Assembly: GCF_002591915.1 (NCBI RefSeq)
Contig: NZ_NIHB01000002.1
Coordinates: 256,133-320,132 of the forward strand
Reading direction: 5' to 3'
Origin: Marinicella litoralis
GTDB taxonomy: Bacteria > Pseudomonadota > Gammaproteobacteria > Xanthomonadales > Marinicellaceae
Length of the DNA stretch: 64,000 nucleotides
The translations under genes and the position numbers were made by a program. Below, one piece after another: positions 56,979 through 64,000 of this stretch (its first letter is position 1; each line of letters starts with the position of its first letter). The notes under the pieces were generated by a model. It worked only from the letters and a program-made list of their open reading frames with translations. It had not been told where the DNA came from and made no database searches.

Positions 56979-57080
56979 CCACCGCGGCATACGTTATAGA
57001 TTGATACTTGTTTACAAATTGTTCTACATTGATGGTCCATCAATGGTTAAAATAATTAGCAGCATAACAAGGAGAAATCG

Positions 57081-58316
57081 ATGAAAAAGCATATAATTTG
57101 GAGCTTGATGTTACTCTCAAGCCTGGCCTTTGCCCAAACAGCAAAAAAAGAGTTGGAACAACTTCCGACTGAAAAAAATTCATCTGAACAACAGTTCAGT
57201 CAAAGTAAATCCCAAAAAAATTACGGCAACAACCGATATGGCACAGGTGATAAATTCATCTGTGAATCTTATCGCGGCCAAAGGCAACATTGCAATGCCG
57301 ATACTTCAGGTGGTGTCAGGCTGGTTAAACAAATAGGCTACAACTCCTGCCAAGGCAACTGGGGTTATGACTATTATGGCGTTTGGGTCACCAATGGCTG
57401 TCGCGGTGAGTTTCAAATTGATCGCTACCAAGACCATTATGGACAAACCGACGATGTGATCCGTTGTGAATCCTACAGTCAGCGCAGACAAACCTGTGCG
57501 CGAGATTTGCGAGGTGCAGATGTTTCATTGATTCACCAACTGAGCAATCGCAGCTGTCAAGGCAACTGGGGCTTCAATTACAATGAAATCTGGGTCTCCA
57601 ATGGCTGTAAAGCAGATTTTTATGTCTCACATCGCAACAATGGCACCGATCCTTACCAAGCAGGTAACAACGGTATCGTAGAATGTCGATCGGTTGGGAC
57701 CAACATCGCCCATTGTCAGGTACCTGCGTTACAAAGTGTTGAATTGGTAGAAGAATTGGGCAACCAATACCGCAACAGTTGTCGTGGTAACTGGGGTTAC
57801 TCCAGCCACGGACTTTGGGTACGCAATGGTTGTCATGCACGCTTTGCAGTCACAGCCTACCAAGAACCCTCATATTCCGATCATGACAATAACCATAACC
57901 AAGGACGTGAAGTCATCTGCGAATCGAATTATGGGCAAGTCAGAACCTGCCCTGCTGACACCAGAGGTCGCGTAGAATTCGTACAAAACCTTTCTAACAC
58001 CAGTTGTGACAACCGATGGGGTTATGATGCCAATGGCATTTGGGTCAAGGATGGTTGTCGAGCTCGCTTCATGACTTATGATGCAGGTTCAGCTGTCAAT
58101 CAACCACCAGTCAACGCCTTACCGATAACAGTTAAATGTAAATCAAGACGCAACAAGGTCAAAATCTGTGACACCAAAGGACCATTTCGAGATGTTAAAT
58201 TCAATCGAGAAATCAGCAAAGGCAAATACCCTTGCAAAGGCAATTGGGGTGTCAATCAACAAGGTGAGCTGTTTGTCACCAATAACTGCTATGCCGAATT
58301 CAAAGTCTATCGATAA
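57081..58316 (+). CDS. Secreted protein with five DUF3011 repeats
   Basis: 411 residues. Signal peptide MKKHIIWSLMLLSSLAFAQT and an AAGGAG-type Shine-Dalgarno (aacaaggagaaatcg). Then come about five repeats of 50-60 residues, each with a spaced Cys pattern such as ICESYRGQRQHCNAD … SCQGNWGYDYYGVWVTNGC. The fifth repeat (CKSRRNKVKICDTKGPF … CKGNWGVNQQGELFVTNNC) is divergent. DUF3011 is found in exported proteins of proteobacteria; function unknown. Four Cys per repeat suggest disulfide-stabilised modules. Monocistronic, with a terminator at 58340-58368. Confidence 0.88.
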   Translation: MKKHIIWSLMLLSSLAFAQTAKKELEQLPTEKNSSEQQFSQSKSQKNYGNNRYGTGDKFICESYRGQRQHCNADTSGGVRLVKQIGYNSCQGNWGYDYYGVWVTNGCRGEFQIDRYQDHYGQTDDVIRCESYSQRRQTCARDLRGADVSLIHQLSNRSCQGNWGFNYNEIWVSNGCKADFYVSHRNNGTDPYQAGNNGIVECRSVGTNIAHCQVPALQSVELVEELGNQYRNSCRGNWGYSSHGLWVRNGCHARFAVTAYQEPSYSDHDNNHNQGREVICESNYGQVRTCPADTRGRVEFVQNLSNTSCDNRWGYDANGIWVKDGCRARFMTYDAGSAVNQPPVNALPITVKCKSRRNKVKICDTKGPFRDVKFNREISKGKYPCKGNWGVNQQGELFVTNNCYAEFKVYR

Positions 58317-58339
58317 ACTTTGCTACAATAAAACCATCT

Positions 58340-58368
58340 AAGCCCATGCGTTTGTATGGGCTTTTTTT
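58340..58368 (+). terminator. Terminator of the DUF3011 gene
   Basis: AAGCCCAT, loop, ATGGGCTT followed by six T, 24 bp after the stop codon. The DUF6090 array converges from the other side and ends at 58374. Confidence 0.85.
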
Positions 58369-58373
58369 GTGGT

Positions 58374-59087
58374 TCAATGGATGGGCTTTATCACGGCTTC
58401 CAGTTCATTAAGCACCGATTCACAGTCCTTTAACAATTGAAGCATGTTGCTGGACAGGCCCATTTTGCCATAATAGAGCACTTGAAACTGCTCACGCGCC
58501 GCCAACACCTGTTGCCAATCATAGGTTGCTGTCATCTCTTCTTTGGAACTGCTGCCCATTTGTAAGGTCACTGCGGCATGAAAACCATCATGCGGGGTGG
58601 ATATGCGCTGCAATACCAAATCATCCAGCTTTTTGTGGGTGGCCATGGTGTGATTGAATTGCACCAATGCCGCACGCAAGTCTGCTGAGGATATATCAGA
58701 CAAAGAACCAGAGGCCAATAACTCTGCCAGGGTACTGGGTTGATAGGTGACTGAACCGAATCGACCAGCAGCCATCAATGTTTTGGCAAAAGTTTCACTG
58801 TCTTCAGGTTCTGTTTTTTGATTGATGACTTTCAACACCGCAAAATTGGCTTGAATCGATCGGTTGTTTTTTTCCATGCTGTTATGGGTGTCTGCTACAG
58901 TCAACTCAAACTCCTTTTGCAGTTGTTGTAAAATTTTCTGTTCTTTGGCCTGTTGTATATTTGAGGCATTCCAATTGGCCACTTGGATGCCAATAAACAC
59001 CCCAACCACTACAATCAGAAAGTCAATGAATACAGCGAACCAGTTCTGCTCTCTGACGTGTTTTGAAACGCTTCTTAGTAGCATCAA
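58374..59087 (-). CDS. DUF6090-like membrane-anchored protein, array member 1 (last in operon)
   Basis: 237 residues. N-terminal signature MMLLRSVSKHVREQNWFAVF then IDFLIVVVGVFIGIQVANWN: a basic cytoplasmic segment, one membrane span at about 20-40, then a predominantly helical domain (YDWQQVLAAREQFQVLYYG near the C-terminus) expected in the periplasm. DUF6090 members share this design; none has a known function. Its ATGATG start overlaps the preceding gene by 4 bp. It is the shortest member and has an Arg (HVREQ) where others have Lys/Thr. No charged motif or enzyme signature is visible. Confidence 0.78.
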   Translation of the reverse strand: MMLLRSVSKHVREQNWFAVFIDFLIVVVGVFIGIQVANWNASNIQQAKEQKILQQLQKEFELTVADTHNSMEKNNRSIQANFAVLKVINQKTEPEDSETFAKTLMAAGRFGSVTYQPSTLAELLASGSLSDISSADLRAALVQFNHTMATHKKLDDLVLQRISTPHDGFHAAVTLQMGSSSKEEMTATYDWQQVLAAREQFQVLYYGKMGLSSNMLQLLKDCESVLNELEAVIKPIH

Positions 59088-59860
59088 TCTTTACCCCAGT
59101 CTTGAGTATAGTTTTTTAAGCTTGATTCTAATTTATCAGGAACATACCCTAAGGTGGCAGCAATGGCATCTTTAAGAACCATCAAATCATCAATGTCGCG
59201 GAGTTGGTTGCGCCGATGTATCTGTACCACCATATTCATGTGTGATAATCGATTGATGAATTCAGTATTGTTAGCCAATGCAGCAAAATCATATTCTAAT
59301 TGAGTCACTCCTTTGGGTTCAAAGTCAGATTTGATGAATTTCCAATAGGCACTGACTTCATTCAATTGTTTGCGGCGCAATTCACGCAAATGAAGGCTAT
59401 GTTTTTCTCGGGTCATGAATTGAAATTCAAGGTTGCCAATTAATTCCCTTAATTCAATGTCTTTGATGATGGACATCTTTCCTGACGATTGTAATTCCTT
59501 GATAGACAATAAACTCCTATTGGATTCAGTGGCATAGCCGAAGAATGCCAGACCTCGATCAAATGTGTCTTGGAGTTCAGGCTCCAATTGTTTACTTTGT
59601 AAGGCATTTAAAACCACTTTTTCCGTTCTGATTCGATCATCGGCCCAGTCAATATCAAAACTGGTTTCTTTGATCGAGCGTTCTGCATCTAAGTAAATGC
59701 GTTCAAGGTATTTAGTTTCCAGCGACCGTTCTGATCTGTCTTCATTCCAGTTGGCCACCTGAATACCGATAAATACACCGACAACCACAATGAAAAAATC
59801 TATAAAAACCGCAAACCAATTCTGCTCCTTAACGTGTTTTGTAACTGAACGTAATAACAT
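59084..59860 (-). CDS. DUF6090-like membrane-anchored protein, array member 2
   Basis: 258 residues. Same N-terminal module (TKHVKEQNWFAVF, then FIVVVGVFIGIQVANWNEDR), followed by a coiled-coil-prone region (RSERSLETKYLERIYLDAERSIKE) and a helical domain ending LDSLEKN-like basic sequence. After residue 50 it shows little similarity to its neighbours beyond a few shared positions. It starts with one-base overlap (TAATG) after member 3. Confidence 0.78.
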   Translation of the reverse strand: MLLRSVTKHVKEQNWFAVFIDFFIVVVGVFIGIQVANWNEDRSERSLETKYLERIYLDAERSIKETSFDIDWADDRIRTEKVVLNALQSKQLEPELQDTFDRGLAFFGYATESNRSLLSIKELQSSGKMSIIKDIELRELIGNLEFQFMTREKHSLHLRELRRKQLNEVSAYWKFIKSDFEPKGVTQLEYDFAALANNTEFINRLSHMNMVVQIHRRNQLRDIDDLMVLKDAIAATLGYVPDKLESSLKNYTQDWGKD

Positions 59861-60621
59861 CAGTTGTTCTCCGTTGAATGGTGATAAAGCTGCAAAATCT
59901 CATCCAATGTTTGGTGTAACTGTGCCAAAGATTCACTGACTGGCACCACAGCACGCAATGTATAAACCTGATACATATAACTGTTGTTGATCATGTCATT
60001 CATGAATGCTTTGTCTGAGCGCATTTTTTCCGCATGACAAACCGGATCAATCCAAATCCCATCAACGACCGTGTCTGAATGTTTGTTGTAATGAAGGGTA
60101 ATTATTTCTGGGTACCTGCGAGCCATTTCAACATTGTTATCACTGATGGCATCAACTAAATGTTCTGCTCGCTTGGCTTGTTGGGTGTAATTCAAGATAT
60201 CAGTTCTGATACTTTCTGAAAATATTTGATCCAATTTACCGGCAGACAACATCTCATCAATCGTCGGTAATGCCGCTGGCGGCACAGTGGTGTGAGCAGA
60301 GGCAACCATGGCTGTACATAAATCATCACTGATTAAGACATCACTTGTTGGATCGGCCAATATATCCATTGCTGAGTTCAGCTTTTTGGAAAAATCTTCA
60401 CGTGTTGCATCATAATTAGCTCTTTGTATCGATAAATGTTCGACCTCTGCATGCAAACGTTTCAGGTAACTGGTTTCAGTTTTTTGTCGCTGGCGTTCAT
60501 TGGCAAAGTCTTGCACTTGCAAACCCACAAATACACCGACCACCACGATCAGAAAGTCGATTAATACAGCAAACCAGTTTTGATCTTTGACATGTTGGGT
60601 GATTCTTCGCAATAACATCAA
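59860..60621 (-). CDS. DUF6090-like membrane-anchored protein, array member 3
   Basis: 253 residues. N-terminal MMLLRRITQHVKDQNWFAVL then VVVGVFVGLQVQDFANERQR; the usual ANWNE after the span is replaced by QDFANE, the only such change in the array. The soluble part carries two Cys (SDDLCTAMVAS, IDPVCHAEKM), possibly a periplasmic disulfide. It overlaps member 4 by 4 bp. Confidence 0.77.
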   Translation of the reverse strand: MMLLRRITQHVKDQNWFAVLIDFLIVVVGVFVGLQVQDFANERQRQKTETSYLKRLHAEVEHLSIQRANYDATREDFSKKLNSAMDILADPTSDVLISDDLCTAMVASAHTTVPPAALPTIDEMLSAGKLDQIFSESIRTDILNYTQQAKRAEHLVDAISDNNVEMARRYPEIITLHYNKHSDTVVDGIWIDPVCHAEKMRSDKAFMNDMINNSYMYQVYTLRAVVPVSESLAQLHQTLDEILQLYHHSTENN

Positions 60622-61427
60622 TCTTCCTCGTAAATCATAAAAATACCTGCTTCAGCAAGCACTTCATGGCTTGCCCGATAGGGTTTGGTCGCTCCAAGCA
60701 GGTCTGTAAAATCACTGATCTGCATAGACAAGTTTGCAATTCTGCGCCGCAACATATCAGCAAAATCAGGGTGAGTGCGCAAAACCGCAACGGCTTCTGA
60801 CAGCTGCTCTGCTGGCAGGGACAATTGGCAGTCATAAGACAATGAATTTTCACCGTTCATCAGCCGAGTAACCGAGATGTTGCGATCACCACAAACTTCC
60901 GCGGCATGCAGCTGTACGTCTATCGGGATCACGGTTCGATACAAACGGCGGTAGTCTGAAGATTTACCATCATTTTGGATGTCTTCAGCTTGTTCACTTT
61001 CATAAAAAACCGTGGCAATTCGTCCCAGTTCACTTTTTGCCAACAAGTCATAGCCACCTGAGGACACCAGTTCTGTATAGGTTGAAGATTCATTCAATCG
61101 ATTGAATTGGGTGGCCCGAAAGGCCGCAACCAATAGCGCATTGTCAGGCAGCGATTTTCGACCACTCAAATCGTCCAAAACCAGTTTCGCATTGTTAATC
61201 ACCACTTCATGGTAGGTAGCAAAACTATAAGCAAGCCAGACATCAACCCCAAAATCATCAGCCAACCTTTCTGTGAGCACCACCGTGCGTTCTCTGGTTA
61301 ACCGCTCTTCATTCCAATCACCAATTTGAATACCAAGAAAAACACCAAAAACCACAATGACAAAGTCTAAAGAAACGGCAAACCAATTCTGTTCAGTGAC
61401 GTGCTTAGTAATTCGTCTTAACAACAT
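60618..61427 (-). CDS. DUF6090-like membrane-anchored protein, array member 4
   Basis: 269 residues, the longest complete member. Start MLLRRITKHVTEQNWFAVSL, span DFVIVVFGVFLGIQIGDWNE. Two Cys (AAEVCGDRNIS, LSYDCQLSLP) may pair. The C-terminal helix pair ends in a short acidic tail (IYEED). It is separated from member 5 by 13 bp, the only real gap in the array. Confidence 0.77.
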   Translation of the reverse strand: MLLRRITKHVTEQNWFAVSLDFVIVVFGVFLGIQIGDWNEERLTRERTVVLTERLADDFGVDVWLAYSFATYHEVVINNAKLVLDDLSGRKSLPDNALLVAAFRATQFNRLNESSTYTELVSSGGYDLLAKSELGRIATVFYESEQAEDIQNDGKSSDYRRLYRTVIPIDVQLHAAEVCGDRNISVTRLMNGENSLSYDCQLSLPAEQLSEAVAVLRTHPDFADMLRRRIANLSMQISDFTDLLGATKPYRASHEVLAEAGIFMIYEED

Positions 61428-61440
61428 AATTTTCTCATAA

Positions 61441-62199
61441 CTATTTTAATTTCACACCCCATCGAGAATTCAGTTCTTGTTCTATGCTATGAAGAATACT
61501 TTCATACTGTTCCAATATGGGTTGATACGCTCTTTGTCGTTCAAGAGTAGAATAACTGACTGCTGAAATTGATCGTACTATCTGCGGCAAGGTACAAAGC
61601 GTTTGAATATCAAAATCAACACCCACAAATTCACCCATAAAGGGATCAGAATATTTGCGAGATAAGTCATAACGTACCTGTTTTTCAACAATGTGCCGAT
61701 GGTGTTCATTTGAACGAGCAACAGAATCTGTAAAACTATTACCTCTCCACTCAACCAATGCAATAGTTTCTGACAACTGGTCTTTTAAGGATTGATTTCG
61801 AATGATGTTGGTGCGACCTGCCGCATTCATCTCATCTACTGTTCGACGAAAGATTCTCGGAGGATTGATATAGCCAATCGTATTGACTCCACGCTGAAAG
61901 GCCTGTTCATCCTCAGCATCCAAATTGCAGGCATCCAGTGAATTTAGCATGGTGTTGTAATCAGATAACTGACGGCTAAGAAAATTCAAATCCCGACTTT
62001 GGCCTTTGATACTTTCGATAAAGTCAACATGAAGTTGTTCTAGGTATTCTCGTTCCAACGACCGCTCAATCCGCTCACCATTCCAATTGGCCACCTGGAT
62101 ACCAATAAACACACCAAATACCACAATCAAGAAATCAATAAATACAGCGAACCAGTTTTGGGTTTTAACGTGTTGTGTAACACTCGTCAGCAACATCAA
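61441..62199 (-). CDS. DUF6090-like membrane-anchored protein, array member 5
   Basis: 252 residues. MMLLTSVTQHVKTQNWFAVF, then LIVVFGVFIGIQVANWNGER. The segment ERSLEREYLEQLHVDFIESI is very like RSLETKYLERIYLDAERSI of member 2, so 2 and 5 form a closer pair. Two Cys (LDACNLDAEDEQ, LCTLPQ). Overlaps member 6 by 4 bp. Confidence 0.78.
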   Translation of the reverse strand: MMLLTSVTQHVKTQNWFAVFIDFLIVVFGVFIGIQVANWNGERIERSLEREYLEQLHVDFIESIKGQSRDLNFLSRQLSDYNTMLNSLDACNLDAEDEQAFQRGVNTIGYINPPRIFRRTVDEMNAAGRTNIIRNQSLKDQLSETIALVEWRGNSFTDSVARSNEHHRHIVEKQVRYDLSRKYSDPFMGEFVGVDFDIQTLCTLPQIVRSISAVSYSTLERQRAYQPILEQYESILHSIEQELNSRWGVKLK

Positions 62200-62987
62200 T
62201 CCAGCCCCCTTAAATAATCAATCATCAATGTCGTTCGGTCTTTGAATATTTGCAAACTTGACAGCTTGGTATCTAAATCTGATACCTGTCTGGTTAATTC
62301 ATCTTGAATAGCTGCGTCTAAAATGGCTTTAACGGCTGTATCTACATCCTTTCGACTTAAATTAATTTCGCAGCTGGTGGGTAAAGTAATGATGTGTTGA
62401 AAATACTGATTCACCCCCATCACATCATCACAATTGTCCCGCACAGCCTTTTGCGCTTGGTAGGGCATGATTGATCTGATGCTTTCACGATAAGGCATGA
62501 TGGTGGTTAAATTGTTAACGGATGCTTGTATGCTGCGAAAGTATGTGGATAAACGCATTCTGATATCAACATCAGCAATCGCCACTTGGGCACCAATTGA
62601 ATTCACTTCTGCATAACTCTCATTATCAAACTGTCTAGGCAGCGCTTGACTGGCTTGGTAGACATCAATAATGAACTGTTTGCCTAATGGCTCACTGGGC
62701 TCACTGGGCTCACCCAAAGCGCTCAAAGCACTCAATGCAGCCAGGCCATGGCTTCTGGTTTGTGAAAAATAGACGACTCGCTGTTCGGCGTCTAATATAT
62801 TGGCTTCCAGGTCATCTGTGATGCGTTGTAAGTAATGCGCAGTTAAGCTTTGTTGTTGTCGGGTTTCATTCCAGTTGGCAACTTGGATGCCGATAAATAC
62901 ACCAACGACCACGATCAAAAAGTCGATAAAGACCGCAAACCAGTTTTGCTCGGTGACATGCTTGGTGATGCTTCTGAGCAACATCAT
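62196..62987 (-). CDS. DUF6090-like membrane-anchored protein, array member 6
   Basis: 263 residues. MMLLRSITKHVTEQNWFAVF and the standard span VVGVFIGIQVANWNETRQQQ. An unusual low-complexity stretch, LSALSALGEPSEPSEPLG, lies near residue 90-107 and corresponds to short repeats in the DNA (ctcactgggctcactgggctcac at 62690-62712). It may have arisen by slippage. Two Cys (DNCDDVMG, TSCEINLS) in the C-terminal half. Confidence 0.77.
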   Translation of the reverse strand: MMLLRSITKHVTEQNWFAVFIDFLIVVVGVFIGIQVANWNETRQQQSLTAHYLQRITDDLEANILDAEQRVVYFSQTRSHGLAALSALSALGEPSEPSEPLGKQFIIDVYQASQALPRQFDNESYAEVNSIGAQVAIADVDIRMRLSTYFRSIQASVNNLTTIMPYRESIRSIMPYQAQKAVRDNCDDVMGVNQYFQHIITLPTSCEINLSRKDVDTAVKAILDAAIQDELTRQVSDLDTKLSSLQIFKDRTTLMIDYLRGLD

Positions 62988-63754
62988 AAAGACCCTTCTT
63001 CAAAGTCACAATTTCCACTGTTGTTCTCAAGTGCCTTGAGTAGTAGGTTTGCACGCTTGCCCAAATCTTCCAAAACCAACATATGATAATAGACAAAAAG
63101 CCGATTACTGGACATCGAAGCCGAAAGACTGTCGTGAGAGCGAATCCGATCCAGCGTTTCACTTTCAGTGACATGCCCCGTGATCGAAAGTCCTGCATCA
63201 TGAAGGGTACGGACCATTTCCGAGCGAAACAACAACAAGCGCTCCTCAAACAGCAACACTTCTTGATACTGCGCATAATACGATTGAATACATGGCCATG
63301 GTTTAAGTTTGCCAATCAATGTGGCATTGCCTGTGTTAACCAGCGACAGATACGATGGATGGTTGTTATCAAGAAACCTGGTATAGGTTGAGGCGTTCAT
63401 GAGGTAAGTGATTGAATCATTGATTAATGCCGGACGTTGGATTGTTAAATCACGCTCAAGTAAATGCGACTTATCTGGCGTTGGAATTCCTGCCATATCG
63501 AGCAACTCCGTTAATGCTGCCAACCGCCACTGGGATGTCCTGTAACCTGTATTGATATCAGTTAAATCTGATCGAATATCGTCTGCAAGTTGGACCATAT
63601 AACCATCGGCCTGTTCATTTTGTGCTCGGTTTTCGTTCCAATTGGCCACTTGAATCCCAATAAACACACCGACCACCACGATCAAAAAATCAACAAAAAC
63701 GGCAAACCAGTTCTGATCCTTAACGTGCTTGGAGACGCTTCTTAATAACATCAT
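62984..63754 (-). CDS. DUF6090-like membrane-anchored protein, array member 7
   Basis: 256 residues. MMLLRSVSKHVKDQNWFAVF with span LIVVVGVFIGIQVANWNENR. The soluble part (QLADDIRSDLTDINTGYRTS) is helical. Two Cys: one at KPWPCIQSYYAQ and one near the end (NCDFEEGSL). Overlaps the partial upstream gene by 4 bp. Closest to members 1 and 6 in the N-terminal module. Confidence 0.77.
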   Translation of the reverse strand: MMLLRSVSKHVKDQNWFAVFVDFLIVVVGVFIGIQVANWNENRAQNEQADGYMVQLADDIRSDLTDINTGYRTSQWRLAALTELLDMAGIPTPDKSHLLERDLTIQRPALINDSITYLMNASTYTRFLDNNHPSYLSLVNTGNATLIGKLKPWPCIQSYYAQYQEVLLFEERLLLFRSEMVRTLHDAGLSITGHVTESETLDRIRSHDSLSASMSSNRLFVYYHMLVLEDLGKRANLLLKALENNSGNCDFEEGSL

Positions 63755-64000
63755 GGCTGTCCTATGGATGCCAAACGTTGAGCAATCAAAGCATCGATTT
63801 CTGCCAAAGTGACACTGAGTGTTTTGGCAGATTTTTTGAATGATTCGTTCAACCGGCCTCGATAAAACAAGATATTCATGAATTCAATTTGGCGCAGTGT
63901 GTCTTTGGGGTCGCGCCGGTCTTTCATGGGATCCAACCAATTGACCGAATAGGAGCCATCTCTAGAAGGGATGGTGATAAAGCCTCGCCAATCATAGTTT
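63751..64000 (-). CDS. Partial gene at the window edge, upstream in the DUF6090-like operon
   Basis: Only the C-terminal 82 or so residues are visible, and the frame is open to the window end (…WRGFITIPSRDGSYSVNWLD then PMKDRRDPKDTLRQIEFMNI). A TTG at 63936 is not the real start. The RQIEFMNILFYRGRLNESF … ALIAQRL pattern is helical and could be the end of another DUF6090 paralogue, but the membrane module is off-window so this is uncertain. Its stop overlaps the start of member 7 by 4 bp. Confidence 0.65.
   Translation of the reverse strand, partial: NYDWRGFITIPSRDGSYSVNWLDPMKDRRDPKDTLRQIEFMNILFYRGRLNESFKKSAKTLSVTLAEIDALIAQRLASIGQP

Overview
The window looks like the chromosome of a low-to-mid GC marine gammaproteobacterium. 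Three things suggest this: the conserved tRNA–tig–clpP–clpX–lon–hupB–ppiD and alaS–csrA–tRNA-Ser–tRNA-Arg neighbourhoods, the exbB–exbD–msbA–lpxK–kdsB lipid A/Kdo block, and a 661-residue fatty acyl-CoA reductase with close resemblance to the Marinobacter enzyme. The tmRNA encodes the tag ANDDNYALAA. A Marinicella-like organism is my best guess, but no 16S is present and the assignment is inference.

Layout. (1) 1-18.3 kb is a polymorphic-toxin locus, mostly on the minus strand. A giant secreted RHS protein (4490 aa) ends in a NucA/NucB-like nuclease tip and is followed at once by a SUKH-type immunity gene. Beyond them lie a REP-associated tyrosine transposase (RAYT) bounded by inverted 21-bp repeats, and an orphan 5'-truncated RHS tip with a HYD1-type ADP-ribosyltransferase toxin plus a DUF6881-like immunity gene. 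The 21-bp repeat also lies beyond the orphan cassette, and the broken RHS frame stops inside a repeat copy. (2) 18.3-20.2 kb holds tmRNA surrounded by degenerate copies of its own ends and by hairpin modules. (3) 20.2-25.1 kb holds a small secreted protein, a small Cys-containing protein with a TonB-dependent receptor that is probably metal-related, prfC and tRNA-Met. (4) 25.2-30.3 kb starts with a 127-bp tandem repeat, then a chalcone-isomerase-like protein and two overlapping secreted amidohydrolases. (5) 30.3-43.1 kb (minus) is protein quality control (tig, clpP, clpX, lon, hupB, ppiD), eight tRNAs, csrA and alaS. A 161-bp tandem repeat carries the 5' part of tRNA-Ser and its upstream region. 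(6) 43.2-47.7 kb (minus) is exbB-exbD-msbA-lpxK-kdsB, one overlapping operon for envelope energisation, lipid A flipping and lipid A/Kdo synthesis. (7) 47.9-57.0 kb is acyl-CoA metabolism: fatty acyl-CoA reductase divergent from acyl-CoA-binding protein and a TetR regulator, then an ACAD10/11-like acyl-CoA dehydrogenase, a second TetR, an APH-type kinase, SDRs and an NTF2-like protein. (8) 57.1-58.3 kb is a secreted DUF3011-repeat protein. (9) 58.4-64.0 kb (minus) is a coupled tandem array of seven paralogous single-membrane-span DUF6090-like proteins plus an eighth partial gene cut by the window edge.

The least conventional elements are the RAYT-repeat-bounded toxin cassettes, the DUF6090-like array, and the repeat modules attached to tmRNA and tRNA-Ser, whose hairpin stems differ in sequence but keep pairing.
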